Below are positions 9,189 to 19,796 of a stretch of DNA of 64,000 bases, piece by piece. The stretch spans positions 1,674,001 through 1,738,000 of the forward strand of contig NZ_JAGPYQ010000001.1 of assembly GCF_018070025.1 (NCBI RefSeq). Direction: 5' to 3'. This DNA comes from Streptomyces liliiviolaceus. GTDB taxonomy: Bacteria; Actinomycetota; Actinomycetes; Streptomycetales; Streptomycetaceae. The notes below the pieces were generated by a model. It saw nothing but the letters and a program-made list of their open reading frames with translations, did not search any database and had not been told where the DNA came from. The translations under genes and the position numbers were made by a program. Position 1 is the stretch's first letter, and every line of letters starts with the position of its first letter.

Positions 9189-9857
9189 TCAGATGTAGCC
9201 TTCCCGGAGGGCATGTGCCACCGCGTGCGCCCGGTTGCGCAGATGCAGCCGGGTGGTGAGCCCGTGCATCACGTTCTTGACGGTTCGTTCGGAGTAGGAC
9301 AGCTTGCTGGCGATCTCCCCGGTGTCGAGCCCCTCGGCGACGAGCCTCAGCACGTCCACCTCGCGCGGCGCGAGTCCCGAGGACGGGGCCCCGGGATGGC
9401 TGCTCGCCGTGCGGTGCAGCGAACCCACCTGGCTGATCAGCCGGCCGAGCAGATCCGCGGGCAGATCTCCGTCGCCCCGGGAGGCCGCGACGACCGCCTG
9501 CACCAGCCGGTGCGCGGTGGCCTCGTGGCGCCACACGATGGCGCCGACCCCGCACTCGATGACATCGAGCAGTTCGGTCTCGCGGATCATGCTCACCACG
9601 AGGACGGCACGGGCACCCTCGCTGCGCACCAGTCTGCGCAGCCGGGAGAGCGCGGCCTCGTCCAGCGTCTCGCTGATCAGCAGGGCGACGGTGTCGGGGC
9701 CGGTCTCGGTCTCCTCGCGGAGGTCGATCACCGGGTGCTGTCTCAGCTGGCTGAGTGCTCCCTCCCGGGTGATCGGGTCCGAGGCGTGTACCGCCACCGG
9801 TATTCGGGACTCGGGCTCTGCCGTGCCCGGAGCCGCGGTCCCAAACGAGCTGCGCAA
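9189..9857 (-). CDS. LuxR/NarL-type regulator with degenerate receiver domain
   Basis: The 222-residue protein starts at TTG 9857, supported by ggggag four bases upstream. The C-terminal part (about 155-215) is a LuxR/GerE helix-turn-helix: LAPREVDVLRLVAEGLDTGE followed by SERTVKNVMHGL. The N-terminal ~120 residues have the layout of a response-regulator receiver (VAVHASDPITREG, then VALLISETLD, later VLVVSMIRE), but the phosphoacceptor position that normally reads LLD reads LLIS, and the acidic pair near the first strand is missing. It is therefore an atypical, probably phosphorylation-independent regulator. Its location beside the CIS genes, a common arrangement in Streptomyces, suggests that it controls them. 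Confidence 0.8.
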   Translation of the reverse strand: MRSSFGTAAPGTAEPESRIPVAVHASDPITREGALSQLRQHPVIDLREETETGPDTVALLISETLDEAALSRLRRLVRSEGARAVLVVSMIRETELLDVIECGVGAIVWRHEATAHRLVQAVVAASRGDGDLPADLLGRLISQVGSLHRTASSHPGAPSSGLAPREVDVLRLVAEGLDTGEIASKLSYSERTVKNVMHGLTTRLHLRNRAHAVAHALREGYI

Positions 9858-10012
9858 CTCACTCCCCTATGTTCACGAGCCCGTCACCTCTGTGGCGTCC
9901 GTGACAGGCGTGCGGTCATCACACTTCTGGGGGCCGTGTGTTCGGCGCAATCGTGGAGCACCACGAGACACACCACGAGATCGGGAACCAGATCGGAAAC
10001 GACGTTGCGTAT

Positions 10013-10027
10013 ATGACAGTGGGTCAT
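10013..10027. promoter_or_regulatory. Perfect inverted repeat ATGAC-N5-GTCAT in a divergent promoter
   Basis: A perfect 5-bp dyad with a five-base spacer lies 73 bases before the start of the large LAL regulator and 156 bases before the divergent TTG-start regulator. It is a candidate operator; the binding protein is unknown. Confidence 0.3.
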
Positions 10028-10099
10028 CTCAGGCAACGGGAGCCACCCGTTCCGCCGTCCCACACAGTGGGCCGCACCACGGCCGCGAGGGAGGCAGGG

Positions 10100-13000
10100 A
10101 TGTACGTACCACTGCTTGAGCGTCGTCAAACCCTGGAACTGGTGGCCGCCGAGGCCGCGCGCGCCCGCGCCGGGACCGGGCGGCTGGTGCTGCTGCGCGG
10201 TGCCACCGGTACGGGCCGTTCCGCGCTCCTCGAAGCCGCCGCCGAGCAGGCGGAGTCGGCCGGGATGCGGGTGCTGCGGGCCCGCTGCTCGCCCGACGAC
10301 ACGGCGCTGCCCTTCTCGGCCGTACGCCAACTGCTGGGCCCGAAAGCGGAGTTCGCCGAGTCCCGGGTGATACCGGACGAACGGGCCCGGGGGGCCTGGC
10401 TGTGGCGGCTGCTGCGGTCGTTCACGGCCGGGCCGCCGCTCCTGGTGACCGTGGACGACGTCCACCTCGCGGACGACGCCTCACGGCGGTGGCTCGTCGA
10501 CGCCGCCCGACGGGTGGACCGCTTACCGGTGCTGCTGGTGGCGACCGAGCGCAGTCAGTACGACATCGACGCACCGTCGGCGGGCCTGGCCCACACGCTC
10601 TCCCCCGCACTGGTCCGCACGCTCACCCTCGCTCCGCTCGGGGCCGACTCCACGGCACAGCTGGTCCGTTCGGACTTCGGCTCGGTCCCGCCGTCGTGGG
10701 TGGAGGACTGCGTACGGGCGAGCGCGGGCAGCCCGCTGCTGCTGCGCGCCCTGCTGGACGACCTGCGCGGCACGCTGCCGGCCACGGTGCCGAGGGCGAG
10801 CGCCGCGCTGTACCCGGGCGCGTACCAGGCCGCGGTCTCCTGGTGGCTCGACAGCGCGGGCCCCGCCACGACGGAGGTGGCCCGCGCGCTGGCCACCCTG
10901 GACGCCACCTTCCCTGGCCCTCGGCCCCGGACACCGTTCGATGCGCCGAACGATCCGAACGTTCCGAGCGTTCCGAACAGCACGAACGGCACGCCGGTCG
11001 ACGCCGGTTCCCTGGGCGGGGGCGAGGAGGGTGGGGCCGGCTCCCCGGCTGTTGCTGCCGCTTCCGCGGATGCCGGTGCCGTTGCCGGAGGCGAAGGGGC
11101 AGGCGTGCCCGTCGCGAGCCGGACCGGCGGCGGTGCGGACTGCCCGGACGCGGGCGATCCCGCCCACGGCGAACCGGCGGAGGACGGCGGGGCCCGGCCT
11201 TCGCAGACGGCCCGGCCCGCCGACGACGCCTCCATCGACGACGCCTCCATCGACGACGCCTCCATCGACGACGCCTCCATCGACGACGGCTCCATCGGCG
11301 ACGGCTCCTCCGGTGACGGGTCGGTGGCGGCGGGGGTGTTCGCGACGGGGTCCCCGGACGACACCGCCGTGCACGAGCTCGCCGACCTGCTCGGTGGGGT
11401 CACCGACGCCGATCCCGCCCGGGTGGCGGGGTGGCTGACCGCCATGGCGCGGCTGGGGGTACTGCGGGTCGGGGCCGACGGGCGGCCCCGCTATGCCCAT
11501 CCCCTGCTGCGCGACGCGGTGCTCAGCGGCTGGCCCGTGGCCGGGCGCCGCGCCGCGCACCGCAGGGCCGCCGAGGTCATGCTGCGGCGCGGCGAACGCG
11601 CCGAGGTCGTCGCGGGCCAGTTGCTGCGGGCCGACGCCGTCGGCGAGCCCTGGGTCACCGGCGTCCTGCTGGACGCCTCCGCCGTCGCCGTCCACGACGG
11701 CCGCACCGCCGACGCCCTCCCCTATCTGCGCCGCGCCCTGGACGAACCGCTCCCCGACGACCACCGGCAGCGGCTCCTCACCGAACTGGGCTCCCTGGAG
11801 TACGCCACCGTCCGCTCCTCGGCCGGCATACCCCGCCTCGCCGAAGCGGTACGCCTGCCCGGCGTCCCGCAGGACCGGGTGCGCGCGGCCGTCGCCCTGG
11901 GCACCGCACTGGCCGGCCGGGGCGAGGCCCGCGCCGCCGTCGACGTCCTGCGGTCGCTGGACTCGCAGCTCACGGGCCACCCCGACCTGGCCCGCACCGT
12001 GCAGATCGCCTCCGCGCTCCTCGCCGACCAGGACCACGAGATCAGGCAGGAGCTCTACCGCCGGCTGCGGGAGAGCGCCGACCGCTCACCGCGCCTGATC
12101 GGCACCGCGGGCCAGGCACTGCTCGTACGGTACGAGGCCACGGCGGGCCTGCTCTCGGCGGACGCCGCCATGAAACGCGTACGGGCCCTCCTCGCGGAGG
12201 CCGTCGAACCGCTCGCGGAGCCCTTCCTGCTGGGTACGGCCGCCGCCGTCGCCCAGTGGGCCGACGAACTGGACGAGGCCGAGCGGCTCGTCGGACGCGG
12301 CCTCGCCAGACAGCGCCCGTCCCTGCTGCACCCGATGCACCGCGCCCTGCTGAACGTCCGCGCCGACCTCGCCGCCGCCCGCGGCGACTACGCGCGCCTG
12401 CTCGCCGGCCCCGAGGCCCGCCCGTCGTCCGGCATCCGGCTGGGCCCCGGCAACGGCCAGGCGCACGCCGTGATCGCGCTCGTCGAGACCGGCCGGGTGG
12501 TGGAGGCCCGCAGACTCGCGGGCGGCTTCGACCTGCGGGAGGCGAAGGACTCCTGGGAGGTGAACCGGTTCCTGTACGCCCGGGGAGTGCTGCGGGCCGC
12601 CGGCCAGGACCCGGCGGGCGCCCTCGACGACTTCCTCGAATGCGGGCGCCGTCAGTCGGCGCGCGACGTGGTGAGCCCGGTCGTCACTCCCTGGCGGACC
12701 GCCGCGGCGGAGTGCCGGCTGGCCCTCGGCCGCCCCCGGGAGGCGCTGGAACTGGCCGAGGAGGAACTGCGCCTGGCCCAGGTGTGGAACACCCCGCGGC
12801 CGGTCGGCCGCGCCCTGCGGGTCCTCGGCACGGCGACCGGCGGCCGGCGCGGCCTGGAACTCGCCGACCAGGCCGTACGCGTCCTGCGGGACGGCTCCGC
12901 GGACGTCCCGCTCTACACGGAACTGATCCCCGCGCTGATCGCGCAGGGACGCCAGCTCACCGCCGCCGGAGAGAGGTCCCGCGCCCGCGACTGTCTGCGG

Positions 13001-13303
13001 GAGGCGGCCGAACGCGCCGAACGGCTGGGCGCGGTACGGCTGCGGGCCACCGCCGAGCAGGCCCTGCGCGAGGGCGGCGCCCGCCGTACTACGACGGCGC
13101 TCACCGGCTCGGGCGCGCTCACCGGCAGCGAGCGCCGGATAGCGGAGCTGGCCGCCGACGGCCGTACGAACACGGAGATCGCGGAACTGCTGCACCTCGC
13201 GCGCCGCACCGTGGAGACCCATCTGACCAGCACCTACCGCAAGCTGGGCATCCGCCGCCGGGCCGAACTGACGACCGCGCTCGGCGGGCCGCGGGGCGGC
13301 TGA
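10100..13303 (+). CDS. LAL-family (large ATP-binding LuxR) transcriptional regulator
   Basis: The start is ATG 10100, preceded by gggagg at five-base spacing; 1,067 residues. The N-terminal AAA/NB-ARC-like ATPase has a P-loop GATGTGRSALLEAA at residues ~34-47 with Arg-Ser in place of the usual Lys-Thr/Ser, and a Walker B LLVTVDDVHLADD near 115. The middle is a helical TPR-like region. The C terminus carries a GerE helix-turn-helix, LTGSERRIAELAADGRTN then RRTVETHLTSTYRKLGI (about 1010-1060). A low-complexity insert near residues 280-410 includes tandem DDASI pentapeptides and is probably an unstructured linker between ATPase and helical region. Divergent from the CIS-type operon; target genes are unknown. 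Confidence 0.85.
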   Translation: MYVPLLERRQTLELVAAEAARARAGTGRLVLLRGATGTGRSALLEAAAEQAESAGMRVLRARCSPDDTALPFSAVRQLLGPKAEFAESRVIPDERARGAWLWRLLRSFTAGPPLLVTVDDVHLADDASRRWLVDAARRVDRLPVLLVATERSQYDIDAPSAGLAHTLSPALVRTLTLAPLGADSTAQLVRSDFGSVPPSWVEDCVRASAGSPLLLRALLDDLRGTLPATVPRASAALYPGAYQAAVSWWLDSAGPATTEVARALATLDATFPGPRPRTPFDAPNDPNVPSVPNSTNGTPVDAGSLGGGEEGGAGSPAVAAASADAGAVAGGEGAGVPVASRTGGGADCPDAGDPAHGEPAEDGGARPSQTARPADDASIDDASIDDASIDDASIDDGSIGDGSSGDGSVAAGVFATGSPDDTAVHELADLLGGVTDADPARVAGWLTAMARLGVLRVGADGRPRYAHPLLRDAVLSGWPVAGRRAAHRRAAEVMLRRGERAEVVAGQLLRADAVGEPWVTGVLLDASAVAVHDGRTADALPYLRRALDEPLPDDHRQRLLTELGSLEYATVRSSAGIPRLAEAVRLPGVPQDRVRAAVALGTALAGRGEARAAVDVLRSLDSQLTGHPDLARTVQIASALLADQDHEIRQELYRRLRESADRSPRLIGTAGQALLVRYEATAGLLSADAAMKRVRALLAEAVEPLAEPFLLGTAAAVAQWADELDEAERLVGRGLARQRPSLLHPMHRALLNVRADLAAARGDYARLLAGPEARPSSGIRLGPGNGQAHAVIALVETGRVVEARRLAGGFDLREAKDSWEVNRFLYARGVLRAAGQDPAGALDDFLECGRRQSARDVVSPVVTPWRTAAAECRLALGRPREALELAEEELRLAQVWNTPRPVGRALRVLGTATGGRRGLELADQAVRVLRDGSADVPLYTELIPALIAQGRQLTAAGERSRARDCLREAAERAERLGAVRLRATAEQALREGGARRTTTALTGSGALTGSERRIAELAADGRTNTEIAELLHLARRTVETHLTSTYRKLGIRRRAELTTALGGPRGG
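11222..11311 (+). repeat. 15-bp in-frame tandem repeat coding DDASI
   Basis: Four exact copies of gacgacgcctccatc are followed by degenerating copies (gacgacggctccatc, ggcgacggctcctcc). The unit keeps the reading frame of the LAL regulator, so copy-number change would only alter linker length. Confidence 0.85.
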
Positions 13304-13387
13304 CGGCACAGGCGGCTGACGGCACGGGCGGCCACGCGGCCGGATATCTCTTTGCGGTGCCCCGCCGCCGCCTCCCACACTGACCCG

Positions 13388-13921
13388 GTGCTGACACGAC
13401 GTGAGACCCCCGCCGACGTATCCGCCGCCCGTGCCGTGATCGCGGCGGCCTTCGCCAAGCCGGACACGGACACGGACGCCTCGGATCCGGTGGAGGCCAC
13501 CCTGCTCGACGCACTGCGCACCTGCGAGGGCTGGCTGCCCGAGCTGTCGTACGTGGCGATCGGAGAGGGCGGCGGGAACGAGGTCGTCGGACACGTCGTC
13601 TGTACGCGCGGACACGTCGACGGCGTACCCGCCCTCGGACTCGGTCCGATCGGCGTGCGCCCCGACGCGCAGCACCTCGGCACCGGTCTCGCCCTGATGC
13701 ACGCGGTCCTCGGCGCGGCGGACGCCCTCGGCGAACCGCTCGTCGCCCTGCTCGGCAGCCCCGCCTACTACGGCCGCTTCGGCTTCCGCCCCGGCACCGA
13801 CCTCGGCATCCTGCCGCCCGACCCGGCCTGGGGCGCGTACTTCCAGATCCGCCCCCTGACGACGTACGACCCGAGCCTGCGCGGCACATTCAACTACGCG
13901 AAACCGTTCGCCGACGTCTGA
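13388..13921 (+). CDS. GNAT-family N-acetyltransferase (YhbS-like)
   Basis: About 177 residues from GTG 13388; the frame is open slightly further upstream (TTG 13352), but the family's N-terminal strand LTRRETPADVSAAR begins here. The acetyl-CoA-binding motif region reads LGPIGVRPDAQHLGTGLALM, followed by LLGSPAYYGRFGFRPG, the pattern of the YhbS/Eis-related GNAT group (Y-Y-x-R-F-G-F). These enzymes transfer an acetyl group to an amine; the substrate cannot be read from sequence. It sits alone between the LAL regulator and a cluster of intergenic repeats. Confidence 0.85.
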   Translation: MLTRRETPADVSAARAVIAAAFAKPDTDTDASDPVEATLLDALRTCEGWLPELSYVAIGEGGGNEVVGHVVCTRGHVDGVPALGLGPIGVRPDAQHLGTGLALMHAVLGAADALGEPLVALLGSPAYYGRFGFRPGTDLGILPPDPAWGAYFQIRPLTTYDPSLRGTFNYAKPFADV

Positions 13922-14150
13922 CGACATCTGACCGGCAGCGCGCCGCTTTCAGCCCCGCGAAACCGCCCGACGACATCTGACCGGCGCCCCGCCGCTTTTA
14001 GGGGCGCGGGGAACTGCGCGAACGGCCCCCACCGGCGGTCGGCCGCTTTTGGGCCCGTGAGACCGCCCGAGGACATCTGACCGGCAGCCAGCCGCTTTTA
14101 GGGGCGCGGGGAACTGCGCGAACGGCCCCCACCGGCGGTCGGCCGAGAAC
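13922..14150. repeat. Intergenic repeat cluster with two near-identical copies 100 bp apart
   Basis: The core ggggcgcggggaactgcgcg occurs at 14001-14020 and 14101-14120, each followed by the same ~35 bases (aacggcccccaccggcggtc and on). A second motif, gacatctgaccggc, recurs three times (about 13924, 13974 and 14074). The cluster lies between convergent genes and holds no credible ORF. Confidence 0.8.
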
Positions 14151-14203
14151 GAAACGAGCGGCCCCCCGCCATCTCCCGGCAGGGGACCGCTCGTTCCGGA
14201 TCG

Positions 14204-16492
14204 CTACTTGACCGGTTCCGGCTGCGGCTCGCTCTCCGCCTCGGCCGCACCCGCCGGAGGCTCCTCCGGGAGGGTCTTGACCGAGTCGAGCAGCAGCTGG
14301 GCCACGTCCACGACCTGCACGGACTCCTTGGCCTTGCCGTCGTTCTTCTTGCCGTTGACCGAGTCGGTCAGCATGACGAGGCAGAACGGGCAGGCGGTCG
14401 AGACGATGTCGGGGTTGAGGGACAGCGCCTCATCCACACGCTCGTTGTTGATGCGCTTGCCGATCCGCTCCTCCATCCACATCCGCGCACCACCCGCGCC
14501 GCAGCAGAAGCCGCGCTCCTTGTGGCGGTGCATCTCCTGCTGGCGCAGGCCGGGGACGGCGGACATGATCTCGCGCGGGGGCGTGTAGATCTTGTTGTGC
14601 CGGCCCAGGTAGCACGGGTCGTGGTAGGTGATGAGGCCGTCGACCGGCGTCACCGGCACCAGCTTGCCCTCGTCGATCAGGTGCTGGAGCAGCTGGGTGT
14701 GGTGGATGACCTCGTAGTCGCCGCCGAGCTGCGGGTACTCGTTGCCGAGGGTGTTGAGGCAGTGCGGGCAGGTCGCGACGATCTTCTTCGCGGACTTCGG
14801 CTTCCTCGACTCCGCGGTGACCTTGCCGTCGTCGTCCATCTCCTCACCGAAGGCGGCGTTGAGGGACATGACGTTCTCCATGCCGAGTTCCTGGAACAGG
14901 GGCTCGTTGCCGAGGCGGCGGGCGGAGTCACCGGTGCACTTCTCGTCGCCGCCCATGATGGCGAACTTCACGCCCGCCATGTGCAGCAGCTCGGCGAAGG
15001 CCTTGGTGGTCTTCTTGGCCCGGTCCTCCAGGGCGCCGGCGCAGCCGACCCAGTACAGGTACTCGACCTCGGCCAGATCCTCGATGTCCCGTCCGACGAC
15101 GGGGATCTCGAAGTCGACCTCCTTGGTCCACTCCAGGCGCTGCTTCTTGGCGAGCCCCCAGGGGTTGCCCTTCTTCTCCAGGTTCTTGAGCATCGTCCCG
15201 GCCTCGGACGGGAACGCGCTCTCGATCATCACCTGGTAGCGGCGCATGTCGACGATGTGGTCGATGTGCTCGATGTCGACGGGGCACTGCTCGACGCAGG
15301 CGCCGCAGGTGGTGCAGGACCACAGGACGTCGGGGTCGATGACCCCGTTCTCCTCAAGGGTCCCGATGAGCGGCCGCTCGGCTTCCGCGAGAGCGGCGGC
15401 GGGCACGTCCTTCAACTGCTCCGCGGTCGCTTTCTCCTCGCCCTCCATGTCCTTGCCGCCACCGGCCAGCAGGTAGGGGGCCTTGGCGTGCGCGTGGTCG
15501 CGCAGCGACATGATCAGCAGCTTCGGGGAGAGCGGCTTGCCGGTGTTCCAGGCGGGGCACTGCGACTGGCAGCGGCCGCACTCGGTGCAGGTGGAGAAGT
15601 CCAGCAGGCCCTTCCAGGAGAACTGCTCCACCTGGCTGACACCGAAGACGTCGTCGTCACCGGGGTCGGTGAAGTCGATCGGCTTGCCGCCGGAGGTCAT
15701 GGGCTGGAGGCCGCCCAGGGCGGTGCCACCGTCCGCCTCCCGCTTGAACCAGATGTTCGGGAAGGCGAGGAAGCGGTGCCAGGCGACACCCATGTTGGTG
15801 TTGAGCGAGACGACGATCATCCACACGAAGGACGTGCCGATCTTGATCGTCGCGACGAGGTAGACCAGGTTCTGCAGCGTGCTCAGGCCGAGGCCCTTGA
15901 AGGCCAGCACCAGCGGGTACGAGGCGAAGTACGCGGCCTCGTAGCCCTCCACGTGGTGGATCGCGCCCTCCAGGCCGCGCAGCACGTAGATGGCGAGGCC
16001 GATGGTGAGGATGACGTACTCGACGAAGTAGGCCTGGCCCGACTTGGAGCCCGCGAAACGGGACTTGCGGCCGGCCCGGGAGGGCAGGCTCAGCAGCCGG
16101 ATCGCCATGAGGACGGCGATGCCCAGGATCGTCATCACGCCGATGAACTCGATGTAGAGCTCGAACGGCAGGAACCCGCCGATGATCGGCAGCACCCAGT
16201 CGGCCTGGAAGAGCTGGCCGAAGGCCTGGACGAGGGTGGGCGGCAGCGTCAGGAAGCCGATGGCCACGAACCAGTGGGCGAAGCCGACGATGCCCCACCG
16301 GTTCATCCGGGTGTGACCGAGGAATTCCTTCACCAGCGTGACACTGCGCTGGTACGGATTGTCGGTGCGGGTTCCGGCGGGTACCGGCTGGCCGAGCTTG
16401 AAGTACCGGACGAACTGGCCGATGGCGCGTGCGATGAGCGCGACGCCGACCACGGTCAGGACCAGCGACACGATGATCGCGGCGAGTTGCAT
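14204..16492 (-). CDS. Membrane-bound iron-sulfur oxidoreductase with heterodisulfide-reductase-like CCG domains
   Basis: Start ATG 16492 is chosen because gaggag lies just upstream and the protein then opens with a transmembrane helix (MQLAAIIVSLVLTVVGVAL); 762 residues. About six N-terminal helices resemble a NarI-type quinone-interacting cytochrome domain. Next come two 4Fe-4S ferredoxin motifs, CTECGRCQSQCP near 302 and CTTCGACVEQCP near 392. Two cysteine-rich CCG domains follow: CAGALEDR with CPHCLN, then DPCYLGRH with GFCCGAGGARM and CPFC (about 480-705), as in HdrD, GlpC and LutA proteins. It probably passes electrons between a quinone pool and a soluble partner; the donor is unknown. 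It is a single gene whose C-terminal ~30 residues are Glu/Pro/Ala rich. Confidence 0.85.
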   Translation of the reverse strand: MQLAAIIVSLVLTVVGVALIARAIGQFVRYFKLGQPVPAGTRTDNPYQRSVTLVKEFLGHTRMNRWGIVGFAHWFVAIGFLTLPPTLVQAFGQLFQADWVLPIIGGFLPFELYIEFIGVMTILGIAVLMAIRLLSLPSRAGRKSRFAGSKSGQAYFVEYVILTIGLAIYVLRGLEGAIHHVEGYEAAYFASYPLVLAFKGLGLSTLQNLVYLVATIKIGTSFVWMIVVSLNTNMGVAWHRFLAFPNIWFKREADGGTALGGLQPMTSGGKPIDFTDPGDDDVFGVSQVEQFSWKGLLDFSTCTECGRCQSQCPAWNTGKPLSPKLLIMSLRDHAHAKAPYLLAGGGKDMEGEEKATAEQLKDVPAAALAEAERPLIGTLEENGVIDPDVLWSCTTCGACVEQCPVDIEHIDHIVDMRRYQVMIESAFPSEAGTMLKNLEKKGNPWGLAKKQRLEWTKEVDFEIPVVGRDIEDLAEVEYLYWVGCAGALEDRAKKTTKAFAELLHMAGVKFAIMGGDEKCTGDSARRLGNEPLFQELGMENVMSLNAAFGEEMDDDGKVTAESRKPKSAKKIVATCPHCLNTLGNEYPQLGGDYEVIHHTQLLQHLIDEGKLVPVTPVDGLITYHDPCYLGRHNKIYTPPREIMSAVPGLRQQEMHRHKERGFCCGAGGARMWMEERIGKRINNERVDEALSLNPDIVSTACPFCLVMLTDSVNGKKNDGKAKESVQVVDVAQLLLDSVKTLPEEPPAGAAEAESEPQPEPVK

Positions 16493-16669
16493 TTCGGGGC
16501 TCCTCGGGCCTGCGAGGGTCATTACTGAGCGGTAGCTTACGCAGTCCTACGAGACTACCCATTCCTATGACCGCACTGTAGTCAGCAGCACGGTGATCTG
16601 CGTCGCTGAGGCATACCTGGGTACGCGTGGCGGGGCGGCCGGGCTCGTCTGTCGGGTGCGGCCCCGGTG

Positions 16670-17010
16670 GGGGCGGGCCGCGCAGTTCCCCGCGCCCCCA
16701 AAAGACGAAAAGCAGGGGCGCAGCCCCGCTTTTCAGGGGCGCGGGGAACTGCGCGCTCAGCCCCCACGCACCCGCACCCAACCACGGCGGGACGCAGTTT
16801 TCGGGGGCGCGGGGAACTGCGCGCTCAGCCCCCACGCACCCGCACCCAACCACGGCGGGACGCAGTTTTCGGGGGCGCGGGGAACTGCGCGCTCAGCCCC
16901 CACGCACCCGCACCCAACCACGGCGGGACGCAGTTTTCGGGGGCGCGGGGAACTGCGCGCTCAGCCCCCACGCACCCGCACCCAACCACGGCGGGACGCA
17001 GTTTCAAGGG
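16670..17010. repeat. 68-bp tandem array with nested hairpins upstream of dnaK
   Basis: Copies of gcggggaactgcgcg start at 16741, 16809, 16877 and 16945, exactly 68 bases apart, each followed by the same bases (ctcagcccccacgcacccgc and on). At the left end an inverted copy (about 16680-16698) faces the first direct copy, and between them is a nested hairpin, aaaagc-a-ggggc-gca-gcccc-gctttt, at 16708-16733. With the dnaK control region, the array fills the ~670-bp gap between the divergent Fe-S oxidoreductase and dnaK. Confidence 0.9.
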
Positions 17011-17070
17011 CCGTCACAGCCGAGCGGACCGCAGGTCAGAGGGCAATGTGCGCGTAAGCAAGAGATAAGA

Positions 17071-17091
17071 GTTGAGCCCCCACGACTCACC
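17071..17091. promoter_or_regulatory. Degenerate second HAIR-like site for HspR
   Basis: GTTGAGC-N7-ACTCACC keeps the inner TTGAG and ACTCA half-sites of the HAIR consensus with correct spacing and matches 10 of 14 consensus positions. It lies just upstream of the putative -35 of dnaK. HspR is known to bind several partly related inverted repeats at Streptomyces dnaK promoters. Confidence 0.5.
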
Positions 17092-17095
17092 TCTG

Positions 17096-17122
17096 TTGAC
17101 CACGCGGCAAGCGTCATGCACA

Positions 17123-17124
<2 letters not shown>
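17096..17124 (+). promoter_or_regulatory. Probable dnaK promoter
   Basis: TTGACC at 17096-17101 and CACACT at 17119-17124 are separated by 17 bases. The -10 runs into the perfect HAIR operator, so bound HspR would block RNA polymerase. Confidence 0.5.
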
Positions 17125-19709
<2,585 letters not shown>

Positions 19710-19796
19710 CGTGAAACAGGGCGTACGCGCGCCCCTTGGCACGGAGAACGTCGAGCGCGTACGTGACGGTGGCGTACGGAAGGAGGGGCGTCGAGG

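Noticed and set aside
16733..17004. CRISPR-like repeat array
   Set aside because: The repeats are contiguous 68-bp copies without variable spacers, and no cas genes are near.
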